The notes: generated from the letters alone by a model not told the origin. A stretch of 64,000 nucleotides of DNA from Bradyrhizobium sp. WSM3983 (GCF_000473045.1 NZ_AXAY01000021.1:62001-126000), one strand, 5' to 3'. Counted from the first letter of the stretch, positions 51,833 to 61,006 are shown. Numbers and translations are program-made.

Positions 51833-53071
51833 ATGACTGAAATTCGTGTGCCGACGCTCGGCGAATCCGTCACCGAGGCCACCATCGGCCGCTGGTTCAA
51901 GAAGGCTGGCGACGCCGTTGCCGTCGACGAGCCCTTGGTGGAGCTCGAGACCGACAAGGTCACCATCGAAGTCCCGGCGCCGTCCGCCGGCACGCTGAGC
52001 GAGATCATCGCCGCTGACGGTACGACGGTTGCGGTCGGCGCACTGCTCGGCCAGATCACCGATGGCGCCGCCGGTGCCAAGCCCGCTGCTGCTCCGGCGA
52101 AGCCCGCCGCTGCTGCTCCGGCTCCCGCTGCTGCCGCTCCCGCGCCGGCCGCGAAGGCGCCGCCGGCTGATGCGCCGCTCGCCCCTTCCGTGCGAAAACT
52201 CTCGGCCGAGACCGGCGTCGACGCCTCGACCGTTCCAGGCTCCGGCAAGGACGGCCGCGTCACCAAGGGCGACATGCTTGCCGCCATCGAGCGCGCCGCT
52301 TCCGCGCCGACCCCGGTCAACCAGCCCGCCGCTGCCGTTCAGGTCCGCGCGCCATCGCCGGCCGATGACGCCGCCCGCGAAGAGCGCGTCAAGATGACCC
52401 GCCTGCGCCAGACCATCGCGCGCCGCCTCAAGGACGTGCAGAATACCGCCGCCATGCTTACGACCTTCAACGAGGTCGACATGACCAACGTCATGGCGCT
52501 GCGTGCCCACTACAAGGATGCGTTCGAGAAGAAGCACGGCTCGAAGCTCGGCTTCATGGGCTTCTTCACCAAGGCCGTCGTGCAGGGTCTGAAGGACATC
52601 CCGGCCGTCAACGCCGAGATCGACGGCACCGACCTGATCTACAAGAACTACTATCACATCGGCGTCGCCGTCGGCACCGACAAGGGCCTCGTCGTTCCCG
52701 TCGTGCGCGATTGCGACAACAAGTCGATCGCCGACATCGAGAAGGGCATCGCCGATTTCGGTCGTCGCGCCCGTGACGGCCAGCTCAAGATCGACGAAAT
52801 GCAGGGCGGCACCTTCACCATCACCAATGGCGGCATCTACGGCTCGCTGATGTCGACCCCGATCCTCAACGCGCCGCAGTCCGGCATTTTGGGCATGCAC
52901 AAGATCCAGGATCGCCCGATGGTCGTCGGCGGCAAGGTCGAAGTCCGCCCGATGATGTATCTGGCGCTGTCCTACGATCACCGCGTCATCGACGGCAAGG
53001 AAGCCGTCACCTTCCTGGTTCGCGTCAAGGAAAGCCTGGAAGATCCGGCGCGGCTGGTGCTGGACCTCTGA
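51833..53071 (+). CDS. sucB: Dihydrolipoamide succinyltransferase (E2)
   Basis: 412 residues from ATG 51833, with AAGGA seven bases upstream. The lipoyl domain carries Lys42 in ELETDKVTIEVPAP. An Ala/Pro linker spans about 80-117, the E1/E3-binding domain has APSVRKLSAETGVDASTVPGSGKDGRV, and the acetyltransferase-type core ends with catalytic His383 and Asp387 in LSYDHRVIDGKEAV. It forms the core of the oxoglutarate dehydrogenase complex. Confidence 0.97.
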   Translation: MTEIRVPTLGESVTEATIGRWFKKAGDAVAVDEPLVELETDKVTIEVPAPSAGTLSEIIAADGTTVAVGALLGQITDGAAGAKPAAAPAKPAAAAPAPAAAAPAPAAKAPPADAPLAPSVRKLSAETGVDASTVPGSGKDGRVTKGDMLAAIERAASAPTPVNQPAAAVQVRAPSPADDAAREERVKMTRLRQTIARRLKDVQNTAAMLTTFNEVDMTNVMALRAHYKDAFEKKHGSKLGFMGFFTKAVVQGLKDIPAVNAEIDGTDLIYKNYYHIGVAVGTDKGLVVPVVRDCDNKSIADIEKGIADFGRRARDGQLKIDEMQGGTFTITNGGIYGSLMSTPILNAPQSGILGMHKIQDRPMVVGGKVEVRPMMYLALSYDHRVIDGKEAVTFLVRVKESLEDPARLVLDL

Positions 53072-53086
53072 TCCCTGATGTCTTGA

Positions 53087-53118
53087 AAACGCCGTCGCCT
53101 CCAGGGGCGACGGCGTTT
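53087..53118 (+). terminator. Stem-loop after sucB, possible terminator
   Basis: AAACGCCGTCGCC pairs with GGCGACGGCGTTT, and the stem ends in a short T run. It lies between sucB and the SDR gene, so at least part of transcription may end here. Confidence 0.65.
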
Positions 53119-53138
53119 GTCGAAAGATGGAGAGGAAC

Positions 53139-53888
53139 GTGACGGACAAGGTCGTTGTCATCACCGGCGGCAGCCGCGGCATCGGGCGGGCGACTGCGAT
53201 TGCGGCGGCCGCGCGCGGCTTCCGCGTCGTGGTCGGCTATGCCAGCAACAAGGCGGCCGCCGACGAGGTGGTCGCCGAGATCGAGGCCAGCAATGGCAAG
53301 GCCATCGCGGTGAAATGCGATGTCGCCGAAGAAGGCGATATCATCGACCTGTTCAAGGAAGCCGACAAGTTCGGCACGCTCGGTGCCCTCGTCAACAATG
53401 GCGGCATCGTCGGCAAGAGCGGCGTGCGCGTCGACGAGATGTCGGCCGAGCGCATCCAGCGCGTCATGGCGGTCAACGTCACCGGCTCCATCCTCTGCGC
53501 GCGCGAGGCTGTGAAGCGGATGTCGACCAGGCATGGCGGCAAGGGCGGCGTCATCGTCAATCTGTCATCGGTTGCTGCCAAGCTCGGCGCGCCGAACACC
53601 TATGTCGACTATGCGGCGTCCAAGGGCGCGATCGATTCCTTCACCATCGGCCTCGGCTATGAGGTCGCAAGCGAAGGCATTCGCGTCGCGGGTATTCGCC
53701 CCGGCCTGATCGACACCGAAATCCACGCCTCCGGCGGCGAGCCCGATCGGCATCATCGCCTGGCCCATATGGTGCCGATGAAGCGCGTCGGCACCGCCGA
53801 GGAAATCGCCAATGCCATCGTCTGGCTGATGTCGGACGATGCCTCCTACGTCACCTCAGCCATTCTCGATGTGTCCGGCGGACGCTGA
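53139..53888 (+). CDS. SDR-family NAD(P)-dependent oxidoreductase
   Basis: 249 residues from GTG 53139, with GGAGAGG immediately upstream; the ATG at 53127 lies in that site and is unlikely. The Rossmann loop is TGGSRGIG (9-16), the NNAG-like motif reads NNGG (ALVNNGGIVG), and the catalytic Ser and YxxxK are in NLSSVAAK and DYAASK. RPGLIDTEIHASGG and SAILDVSGGR are classical SDR ends. Substrate unknown. It sits between sucB and lpdA, so it is expressed with or beside the oxoglutarate dehydrogenase genes. Confidence 0.92.
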   Translation: MTDKVVVITGGSRGIGRATAIAAAARGFRVVVGYASNKAAADEVVAEIEASNGKAIAVKCDVAEEGDIIDLFKEADKFGTLGALVNNGGIVGKSGVRVDEMSAERIQRVMAVNVTGSILCAREAVKRMSTRHGGKGGVIVNLSSVAAKLGAPNTYVDYAASKGAIDSFTIGLGYEVASEGIRVAGIRPGLIDTEIHASGGEPDRHHRLAHMVPMKRVGTAEEIANAIVWLMSDDASYVTSAILDVSGGR

Positions 53889-53926
53889 CACATCCTCACC
53901 ACGTTAAACTCACGGGACTTTCTCTC

Positions 53927-55327
53927 ATGGCTACCTACGATCTCGTCGTCATCGGCACCGGACCTGGCGGTTATGTCTGCGCGGTGCGCGCAAGCCAGCT
54001 CGGCATGAAAGTCGCCGTGGTCGAAAAGAACGCCACCCTCGGCGGCACCTGCCTCAATGTCGGCTGCATGCCGTCCAAGGCGCTGCTGCATGCCTCGGAA
54101 ATGTTCCAGGAAGCCGGGCATTCCTTCGCCAAGATGGGCGTCAGCGTCTCCGCGCCGAAGCTCGAATTGCCTGCGATGATGAACTTCAAGCAGCAGGGCA
54201 TCGACGGCAACGTGAAGGGCGTCGAATTCCTGATGAAGAAGAACAAGGTCGACGTGCTCAAGGGCACCGGCAAGATCTTGGGCACCGGCAAGGTGGAAGT
54301 GTCCGCCGACGGCAAGTCGCAAATGATCGAGACCAGGAACATCGTGATTGCCACGGGCTCGGACATCGCGCGTCTCAAGGGCATCGAGATCGACGAGAAG
54401 CGCATCGTGTCGTCGACCGGCGCGCTGTCGCTGGAGAAGGTGCCAGGCAGATTGCTGGTCATCGGCGCCGGTGTGATCGGCCTCGAGCTTGGCTCGGTGT
54501 GGCGCAGACTCGGGTCCGAAGTCATGGTCGTCGAATTCCTCGATCGCATCCTGCCCGGCATGGACGGTGAGATCGCGAAGCAGTTCCAGCGCATCCTCGA
54601 AAAGCAGGGATTTGCGTTCAAGCTTGGTTCGAAGGTCACCGGCGTCGAAGCGAACGGCAAGGCACTGCTTGCGAAAATCGAACCGGCTGCGGGTGGCGCG
54701 GCCGAGACCATCGAAGCCGACGTCGTGCTCGTCTGCATCGGCCGCGTGCCGTACACCGACGGGCTCGGCCTGAAGGAAGCCGGCGTTGCGCTGGACAATC
54801 GCGGGCGCGTGCAGATCGATCCGCATTTCGCCACCAGCCTGAAGGGCGTCTATGCCATTGGCGACGTCGTCGCGGGCCCGATGCTCGCGCACAAGGCCGA
54901 GGATGAAGGCGTCGCCGTTGCGGAGATCATCGCAGGGCAGGCCGGCCACGTGAACTACGACGTTATCCCAGGCGTGGTGTATACCACGCCAGAAGTGTCC
55001 TCCGTCGGCAAGACCGAGGAGGAGCTGAAGCAGGCCGGCGTCGCTTATACCGTCGGGAAGTTTCCCTTTACCGCCAACGGCCGCTCCAAGGTCAACCAGA
55101 CCACCGACGGCTTCGTGAAGATTCTCGCAGATGCGAAGACCGATCGCGTGCTCGGCGTGCACATTATCGGCATCGAGGCCGGCGAAATGATCCATGAGGC
55201 CTGCGTTCTTATGGAGTTTGGTGGTAGTGCGGAAGATCTCGCCCGTACCTGCCACGCGCATCCGACCCGCTCCGAGGCCGTGAAGGAAGCCGCGCTTGCA
55301 GTCGGCAAGCGGGCCATCCATATGTAG
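53927..55327 (+). CDS. lpdA: Dihydrolipoyl dehydrogenase (E3)
   Basis: 466 residues. FAD loop GTGPGGYVCAVRA (10-22); redox pair Cys42 and Cys47 in GGTCLNVGCMPSK; NAD loop VIGAGVIGLELGSVW; second FAD segment GVYAIGDVVAGPMLAHKAEDEG; active-site base His445 with Glu450 in HAHPTRSEAV. It reoxidises lipoyl groups on E2. Start ATG 53927, 38 bases after the SDR stop. It is the last gene of the suc block. Confidence 0.97.
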   Translation: MATYDLVVIGTGPGGYVCAVRASQLGMKVAVVEKNATLGGTCLNVGCMPSKALLHASEMFQEAGHSFAKMGVSVSAPKLELPAMMNFKQQGIDGNVKGVEFLMKKNKVDVLKGTGKILGTGKVEVSADGKSQMIETRNIVIATGSDIARLKGIEIDEKRIVSSTGALSLEKVPGRLLVIGAGVIGLELGSVWRRLGSEVMVVEFLDRILPGMDGEIAKQFQRILEKQGFAFKLGSKVTGVEANGKALLAKIEPAAGGAAETIEADVVLVCIGRVPYTDGLGLKEAGVALDNRGRVQIDPHFATSLKGVYAIGDVVAGPMLAHKAEDEGVAVAEIIAGQAGHVNYDVIPGVVYTTPEVSSVGKTEEELKQAGVAYTVGKFPFTANGRSKVNQTTDGFVKILADAKTDRVLGVHIIGIEAGEMIHEACVLMEFGGSAEDLARTCHAHPTRSEAVKEAALAVGKRAIHM

Positions 55328-55361
55328 GCCCGTGCCCAGAGCCGAATCGGGCGGGAAACAC

Positions 55362-55892
55362 ATGCTGCGCCGCCTTCTTCAACCGGTCTGGGTCCTGCTG
55401 GCGATCATCTTCCTGATCGAAGCCTGGCTGTGGGATCATTGCGAACCGATCGTCGCGCGGGTTGTCGCACTGATCCCGCTCGCCCGGTTCAAGGAATGGC
55501 TGTCGGAGCGCGTCGACGCACTCTCCCCGGCGATGACGTTGATCGTCTTCGCAGTCCCGATCATCCCGTTGTTTCCACTCAAGCTGGTCGGCCTGTGGCT
55601 GCTTACGCATGAATACTGGACCAGCGCGGTGTTCACGATCCTGTTCGCAAAGATGCTCGGCGTCGGCGTCACCGCCTTCGTGTTCGACGTCACGCGCGAC
55701 AAGCTGCTGGAGATGCGCTGGTTCGAGCGGCTCTACGAGCTGGTGCTGAAAGTGCGCGCCAAGGCGACCGAACTGGTCGAGCCGGTCAAGCGGCGTATAA
55801 GCGAGCTGATCAAGGGCAACGGCGAAGGCTGGTCCTCGCGCACGTTCCGTCTGATCCAGCGCTTTCGCAAGAGCGTGCACGAGGCGCGGTAA
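55362..55892 (+). CDS. Small membrane protein of unknown function
   Basis: 176 residues from ATG 55362, with CGGGA seven bases upstream. The N-terminal helix is VWVLLAIIFLIEAWLWD. Helices follow at SPAMTLIVFAVPIIPLFPLKLVGLWLL and TSAVFTILFAKMLGVGVTAFVF. The C-terminal 60 residues are a basic amphipathic region (ERLYELVLKVRAKATELVEPVKRRI). I do not recognise a family with a known role. It starts 34 bases after lpdA and may be cotranscribed. Confidence 0.75.
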   Translation: MLRRLLQPVWVLLAIIFLIEAWLWDHCEPIVARVVALIPLARFKEWLSERVDALSPAMTLIVFAVPIIPLFPLKLVGLWLLTHEYWTSAVFTILFAKMLGVGVTAFVFDVTRDKLLEMRWFERLYELVLKVRAKATELVEPVKRRISELIKGNGEGWSSRTFRLIQRFRKSVHEAR

Positions 55893-55904
55893 ACTTTCCC
55901 AGGT

Positions 55905-56030
55905 GTCGTCCCGGCGAAGGCCGGGACCCATACTCCCCGGAGAAGTTTGGCGAAGATTCGTCGTTCGGTATTCCTACCAACCGCAATCGATACATCACGC
56001 GGTATGGGTCCCGGCCTTCGCCGGGACGAC
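55905..56030. repeat. Dispersed palindromic intergenic repeat, family B (copy 4)
   Basis: GTCGTCCCGGCGAAGGCCGG and its complement at the right arm, between convergent genes. Confidence 0.92.
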
Positions 56031-56046
56031 GGGGAGTGCGCAGCTC

Positions 56047-56640
56047 TCACCCGTGCAGATGCAACAGATGCGGCCACCATGCGCCCAGCACGGTCATGCC
56101 GAGTCCGGCGAGCGTCAGCAGGCCGGCGACCCAGGCGAGCGGCAGCATGCCGGTGATGATGGTGGCCGACGCCAGCACGATGCCGATCTGGAATGCGGCC
56201 GACGCCAGCTCGAAGTGATGGTATTTCGCGGTCGCCTCGTCGCGGACGTGCTCGGCTTCCTTGGCCTTCCCGGCGAGCTGCTCGGTGCCTTCGCCGGTCT
56301 CGGGCTCGGAGCGGTAGCGCGCCGCGGTCTTCTGCCAGTCGTCGACCTGCTTCTGCACCGCGGCCTTCATGGTGTCGTCGGTGGCGCTGCCCAGCGTCAG
56401 CTTGCCCTGGTCGGCGGCGGTCTGCACGACAGTGCGGCGGATGCTCTTGGCCTGGAAGAATGCCCAGAGATTGGAGGCCTCGACGTTCTTGCTGATGGAC
56501 TCGGTCTGGGCGCCCTTGCCGAGCGTTTCCGAGATCGCCAGGAACAGCGCCAGCACCGCGATCAGCAGGGCAATCTTCCTGTTCTCGCCGGATGCGTGCT
56601 CGGCATGCTCGGCGTGCTCCATGCTCTCGTGTGCGCTCAT
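56047..56640 (-). CDS. DUF4337 family membrane protein
   Basis: 197 residues from ATG 56640, with AGGAGAGG upstream. After a His/Glu-rich N-terminus (ESMEHAEHAEHA) the first helix is IALLIAVLALFLAISETLG. The DUF4337 pattern follows: VEASNLWAFFQAKSIRRTVVQTAAD, YRSEPETGEGTEQLAGKAKEAEHVRDEA, HHFELASAAFQIGIVLASATIITGMLPL and a last helix. Function unknown. Longer readings from 56712 lack a ribosome site. Confidence 0.88.
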   Translation of the reverse strand: MSAHESMEHAEHAEHASGENRKIALLIAVLALFLAISETLGKGAQTESISKNVEASNLWAFFQAKSIRRTVVQTAADQGKLTLGSATDDTMKAAVQKQVDDWQKTAARYRSEPETGEGTEQLAGKAKEAEHVRDEATAKYHHFELASAAFQIGIVLASATIITGMLPLAWVAGLLTLAGLGMTVLGAWWPHLLHLHG

Positions 56641-56765
56641 GAGTCCTCTCCTGTGTCGGTTCGGTAACGATTGACCGAACCGCGCGGCCTGCGCAAGAGG
56701 CATGCGGGCCAACAGCGAGCTATGACAGCTTGATGTCAGGAATCAGTGGCTCGTTCAGCGGCAAT

Positions 56766-57731
56766 TCAGCGTCTTGGATGCGCGCTCGCATAGACTTCCA
56801 GCAGCCGCTCGGAATCGATGCCGGTGTAGATCTGCGTGGTCGAGAGCGATGAATGGCCGAGCAATTCCTGGATCGCGCGCAGATCGCCGCCGCGCGACAG
56901 CAGATGCGTGGCGAAGGAGTGGCGGAGCGCGTGCGGCGTGGCGCTGTCGGGCAGGCCGAGTGCGCCGCGCAGCCGCTCCATCGCGAGCTGGATGATGCGC
57001 GGACTCAGCGGGCCGCCGCGCGCGCCGACGAAGATCGGTCCTTCCGGCGGCAGCACATGCGGGCACATCGAGACATATTCCTGCACCAGCGCGAGCACGT
57101 TTTGCAGCACCGGCACCATGCGCGTCTTGTTGCCCTTGCCGGTGACGATCAGCACGTCGCCTTCGCCAGGCCGCGGCACCTCACGGCGCTTCAGGCCGAG
57201 CGCTTCAGAGATGCGCAAGCCCGAGCCATAGAGCAGCGCCATCACGGCGGCGTCGCGTGCCAGGATCCAGGTCTCGCGATCCTCGCCGGCGCGCTCGTCG
57301 GCGTCGGCCAGGCGTTTTGCCGATGCCATCGGCAACGGTTTTGGCAAGGTCTTTGCGACCTTTGGCGCACGAATCGCCGAGAGTGCGCCGACCTTGCCCT
57401 TGCCTTCGCGCTCCAGGAAACGGCCGAACGAGCGCAGGCCCGCGAGTGCGCGCATCAATGAACGGCCGGCAATATCGTCGGCGCGACGCATCGCCATGAA
57501 GGCGCGGATGTCGGTGGCTTCCAGCGCGGCGAAGCGCGCCAGCGTCACGCGCTCGCCCCAATGGCTGCACAGGAAATCCAGGCACTGCCGCAAGTCGCGG
57601 CCATAGGCCTCCAGCGTCTTCGGCGACAGCCGACGCTCGGCGCCGAGATGCGCCAGCCAGCGCGCCATTTCCTGCGCGATCGAGGGATCGGCGCTGGCGA
57701 ACTCGATTGAAGGGGCGGACGCTTTGCTCAT
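56766..57731 (-). CDS. xerC: Tyrosine recombinase XerC
   Basis: 321 residues. The N-terminal SAM-like domain has WLAHLGAERRLSPKTLEAYGRDLRQCLDFL. Catalytic residues are Arg173 (GLRISEALGL), Lys199 (TGKGNKTR), His267 and Arg270 (HALRHSFATHLL), His293 (LGHSSLSTTQ) and Tyr302 (IYTGID). Chromosome dimer resolution at dif, with XerD, is the expected role. The start ATG 57731 faces the priA start, 112 bases apart. Confidence 0.94.
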   Translation of the reverse strand: MSKASAPSIEFASADPSIAQEMARWLAHLGAERRLSPKTLEAYGRDLRQCLDFLCSHWGERVTLARFAALEATDIRAFMAMRRADDIAGRSLMRALAGLRSFGRFLEREGKGKVGALSAIRAPKVAKTLPKPLPMASAKRLADADERAGEDRETWILARDAAVMALLYGSGLRISEALGLKRREVPRPGEGDVLIVTGKGNKTRMVPVLQNVLALVQEYVSMCPHVLPPEGPIFVGARGGPLSPRIIQLAMERLRGALGLPDSATPHALRHSFATHLLSRGGDLRAIQELLGHSSLSTTQIYTGIDSERLLEVYASAHPRR

Positions 57732-57843
57732 GCGCTCTGGACGGAATGATTCCGCACAGTATATCGCATCACACCCGTTTACTGTTCGCTAAGGCCGCGC
57801 CGGGGCGCTAGCCTCAAAGCCCCAAGGTTCCGATTCTCCCCTC

Positions 57844-60054
57844 ATGGATCATTCGTCGCGCAGCACGACCGCCCCCGCCAACGCGACCCGCATGGTCGAC
57901 GTGCTGGTGCCGGTCGCGCTCGACCAGACTTATTCCTACAAGGTGCCGCGCGGCATGGAGCTGAAGGCGGGTGATCTCGTCGGCGTGCCGCTCGGGCCGC
58001 GCGAGGTGCTCGCCGTGGTCTGGGCCGAAAACGCCGATCCCGATCCGCGCCTGCACAACCGCCTCAAGGAGGTCAACGAAAAGCTCAATCTTCCGCCGCT
58101 GAAGCCCGAGCTGCGCGCGGTCGTCGACTGGGTCGCCAATTACACGCTGAGCCCGCGCGGCATGGTGCTGCGCATGTGCCTGCGCATGGGCGAGAATCTC
58201 GGCCCCGAGCGGGTCCGTGCCGGCGTGCGCCTGGTCGGACATCCCCCGACACGACTGACGCCGGCGCGCCAGCGCCTGATGGAGGTGCTGTCGGACCGGC
58301 TGCTGCACGGTAAATCGGAGGCTGCCAAGGAAGCGGGCGTCTCGGCCGGCGTGATCGACGGCCTCGTCGATGAGGGCACGCTCACGGTCGAGCCGATGCC
58401 GCCGCCGCCTCCGCCGCCCGCGCCCGATCCGGATTTCGGCCGGCCGGATTTTTCGCCGTTGCAGCGCGCTGGCGTGGATGCGATGCGCGCGCTCGCGGCC
58501 AACGGCACCTTCCACGTCGCGTTGCTCGACGGCGTCACGGGCTCAGGCAAGACCGAGGTCTATTTCGAAGCCGTTGCGGAATCGATCCGCCGCGGCAAAC
58601 AGACGCTGATCCTGATGCCGGAGATCGCGCTGACCGGGCAGTTCCTCGATCGCTTCGCGCAGCGCTTTGGCGTGAGGCCGCTCGAGTGGCACTCCGAGCT
58701 CACCCCGCGCACCCGCGCGCGCAACTGGGCGGCGATTTCGGAAGGCACCGCGCCGGTCGTGGTCGGTGCGCGCTCGGCGCTGTTTCTGCCCTACGCCAAT
58801 CTCGGCCTCATCGTCGTCGATGAAGAGCACGACCAGGCCTACAAGCAGGACGAAGGCGTGCATTATCACGCCCGCGACATGGCGGTGGTGCGCGCGCATA
58901 TCGCCAAGATCCCGATCGTGCTGGCCTCCGCAACGCCGTCGGTCGAATCCGAGGTCAATGCGCGCAAGAACCGCTATCAGCGCATCGCGCTGCCGTCGCG
59001 CTTCGGCGGCCAGCACATGCCGCATATCGAGGCCATCGACATGCGCCGCGAGCCGCCGGCGCGCGGCCGGTTCATCTCGCCGCGGTTGGCCGGCGAGATC
59101 AGAAAGGCGATCGAAAAGCGCGAGCAGGCGCTGCTGTTTCTCAATCGCCGCGGCTATGCGCCGCTGACACTCTGCCGCGCCTGCGGCCATCGCTTCGCCT
59201 GCACCATCTGCGACGCCTGGCTGGTCGATCATCGCTTCCGCCAGCGCCTGGTCTGTCATCATTGCGGCTTCTCGATGCCGCGCCCGCAGACCTGTCCGCA
59301 CTGCGCGGCGGAGGAATCGCTGGTCGCGGTCGGGCCCGGCGTCGAGCGCTTGCAGGAGGAGGCGGCCGCGCTGTTTCCGGATGCGCGCACCATGGTGCTG
59401 TCGAGCGATCTCGTCACCTCGATCGAGACGATGCGCAGCGAGCTTGCCGAGATCGCCGAGGGCCGCGTCGGCATCATCATCGGCACGCAGCTCGTCGCCA
59501 AGGGCCACAATTTTCCGCGGCTCAATCTGGTCGGCGTGGTCGATGCGGATCTGGGCTTAAGCAATGGCGATCCGCGCGCCTCCGAGCGCACCTGGCAATT
59601 GCTCAACCAGGTGATCGGCCGCGCCGGGCGCGAGCAGGGCCGCGGCGTCGGCTATCTCCAGACCCATCAGCCCGATCATCCCGTAATGAAGGCGCTGATC
59701 GCCTGCGACCGCGAGGCCTTCTACGACAGCGAGATCGATCTGCGCGAGCGCACGCTCTATCCGCCGTTCGGGCGCCTTGCGAGCCTGATCATTTCCGCGG
59801 GCGATCGTCCGAGCGCGGAAGGCCTGGGCCGCCGTCTCGTTGCGCTCGCGCCGCGCGACGAGCGCGTGGTGGTGCTGGGCCCGGCCGAAGCCCCGCTCGC
59901 CGTGATCAAGGGCCGCTACCGCTTCCGCATCCTGGTGAAATCGGCGCGCGGTTTCGATCTCTCGGATTATCTGCGCAACTGGCTCGCGGTGTGCCCGAAG
60001 CCGAAGGGCAATCAGAAGCTCGAGGTCGACGTCGATCCGCAGAGCTTTTTGTAA
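57844..60054 (+). CDS. priA: Primosomal protein N' (replication restart helicase)
   Basis: 736 residues. The N-terminal DNA-binding domain starts VDVLVPVALDQTYSYKVPRGM. Helicase motifs are Walker A GVTGSGKT at 230-237, DEEHDQAYKQ and LASATPSVES. Zinc-binding cysteines form CRACGHRFACTICDAW and CHHCGF with CPHC. A Pro-rich linker (MPPPPPPPAPDPD) precedes the helicase part. It restarts stalled replication forks. Start ATG 57844. Confidence 0.96.
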   Translation: MDHSSRSTTAPANATRMVDVLVPVALDQTYSYKVPRGMELKAGDLVGVPLGPREVLAVVWAENADPDPRLHNRLKEVNEKLNLPPLKPELRAVVDWVANYTLSPRGMVLRMCLRMGENLGPERVRAGVRLVGHPPTRLTPARQRLMEVLSDRLLHGKSEAAKEAGVSAGVIDGLVDEGTLTVEPMPPPPPPPAPDPDFGRPDFSPLQRAGVDAMRALAANGTFHVALLDGVTGSGKTEVYFEAVAESIRRGKQTLILMPEIALTGQFLDRFAQRFGVRPLEWHSELTPRTRARNWAAISEGTAPVVVGARSALFLPYANLGLIVVDEEHDQAYKQDEGVHYHARDMAVVRAHIAKIPIVLASATPSVESEVNARKNRYQRIALPSRFGGQHMPHIEAIDMRREPPARGRFISPRLAGEIRKAIEKREQALLFLNRRGYAPLTLCRACGHRFACTICDAWLVDHRFRQRLVCHHCGFSMPRPQTCPHCAAEESLVAVGPGVERLQEEAAALFPDARTMVLSSDLVTSIETMRSELAEIAEGRVGIIIGTQLVAKGHNFPRLNLVGVVDADLGLSNGDPRASERTWQLLNQVIGRAGREQGRGVGYLQTHQPDHPVMKALIACDREAFYDSEIDLRERTLYPPFGRLASLIISAGDRPSAEGLGRRLVALAPRDERVVVLGPAEAPLAVIKGRYRFRILVKSARGFDLSDYLRNWLAVCPKPKGNQKLEVDVDPQSFL

Positions 60055-60063
60055 GGGCCGGCT

Positions 60064-60185
60064 GTCATTCCGGGGCGCGCGCAGCGCGAGCCCGGAATCC
60101 ATTCATCCACCAACTCTGCTGCCCGATGGATTCTCAGGTGCGCGATTGCGCACCTCAGCTCGCGCTTCGCGTGCCCCGGAATGAC
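60064..60185. repeat. Dispersed palindromic intergenic repeat, family C (copy 3)
   Basis: GTCATTCCGGGGCGCGCG and GCCCGGAATCCATT at the left, with GTGCCCCGGAATGAC at the right, ten bases after the priA stop. Confidence 0.88.
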
Positions 60186-60186
60186 G

Positions 60187-60216
60187 AAGCCCGCGGTCCC
60201 CCAAGACCACGGGCTT
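60187..60216 (+). terminator. Possible priA terminator
   Basis: AAGCCCG...GGTC pairs with GACC...CGGGCTT, followed by GTTT. It lies directly after the family C repeat. Confidence 0.45.
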
Positions 60217-60298
60217 GTTTCACGCGCGCATCAAACTGCTCATGTCCTTGCGGACGATGATGAAAACTGCGCTCGTGGGTGAGGCGCTAAGCGCGCCG

Positions 60299-60808
60299 TT
60301 AGGAGACGACTTCCGCGGTGACGCGGCCGACGCCGGCGCCGGTGAGGCCGATGGCGCGGGCAGCGCCCGTGGAGAGGTCGAGCACGCGGCCGCGCACGAA
60401 CGGGCCACGATCATTGATGGTGACGATGACGCTCGAGCCGCCATGGGTGACGCGCAGCTTGGTGCCGAACGGCAGCGAACGGTGCGCCGCGGTCATGGCG
60501 TTCTGATTGAAGCGCTGGCCCGACGCGGTGCGGCTGCCGGACTCGTTGCCATAGAAAGAGGCCATGCCGGAGAAGGAGCGGCCGGTGCCCGACGACGGCG
60601 TCATCGACGCATTGGCGTTACGCCAATCGGAGGTCGCGTTGGTATCGTCCTGGGCGTGGTGGCGGTGATGATGCTGAGAATATCGGTGATGATGCCTGGA
60701 TTTGGCGGAAGCTTCGGTGGCAGTTCCGCCGACGAGGAGAGTTGCGGCAACGAAAGCAATCGCCGTACGCGGCCGGGTCACGGAGCCCAGCGTCTTCAAA
60801 GACAGCAT
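60299..60808 (-). CDS. rlpA: RlpA-family septal ring lytic protein
   Basis: 169 residues. Signal peptide ending TATEASA, then a His/Arg/Gln-rich stretch (KSRHHHRYSQHHHRHH), then a double-psi beta-barrel: GMASFYGNESGSRTASGQRFNQNAMTAAHRSLPFGTKLRVTH, TINDRGPFVRGRVLDLSTGAARAIGL. The catalytic-type Asp and His of the RlpA group are in NDRGPF and AAHRSL. There is no SPOR domain, so this is the short form. It acts on peptidoglycan in the periplasm. A CtrA-like box lies 182 bases upstream of its ATG. Confidence 0.92.
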   Translation of the reverse strand: MLSLKTLGSVTRPRTAIAFVAATLLVGGTATEASAKSRHHHRYSQHHHRHHAQDDTNATSDWRNANASMTPSSGTGRSFSGMASFYGNESGSRTASGQRFNQNAMTAAHRSLPFGTKLRVTHGGSSVIVTINDRGPFVRGRVLDLSTGAARAIGLTGAGVGRVTAEVVS

Positions 60809-60831
60809 TTAGTGGTCCCTAAGCTAGTATT

Positions 60832-60845
60832 GCCACATATGTGGC
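60832..60845. promoter_or_regulatory. 14-bp palindrome upstream of rlpA
   Basis: GCCACATATGTGGC is perfectly self-complementary, 24 bases before the rlpA start codon; a position that would suit an operator or 5' UTR element. Confidence 0.4.
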
Positions 60846-60989
60846 CAGTGGAGCCCCCATCAGTTTGTGAGCGGGATGGCGTTTCGATTCCTAATGAGGC
60901 GTGAATTGGGCAGTAAATCCATTCTGTGTCGTGATGAAACATCTTGTGACCGGCACCGATATTCGGCCGAAGTTCCGTAATATTTTGCT

Positions 60990-61006
60990 TTAACGATTTG
61001 TTAACC
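60990..61006. promoter_or_regulatory. CtrA-like binding site
   Basis: TTAA-CGATTTG-TTAACC matches the full CtrA consensus TTAA-N7-TTAAC. It lies in the AT-rich gap between rlpA and the atp operon. Confidence 0.55.

Noticed and set aside
49348..52320. 990-codon open frame on the minus strand opposite sucA and sucB
   Set aside because: It is the antisense shadow of two well-supported genes; its translation is Arg/Ala/Gly-rich low-complexity sequence with no family motif.
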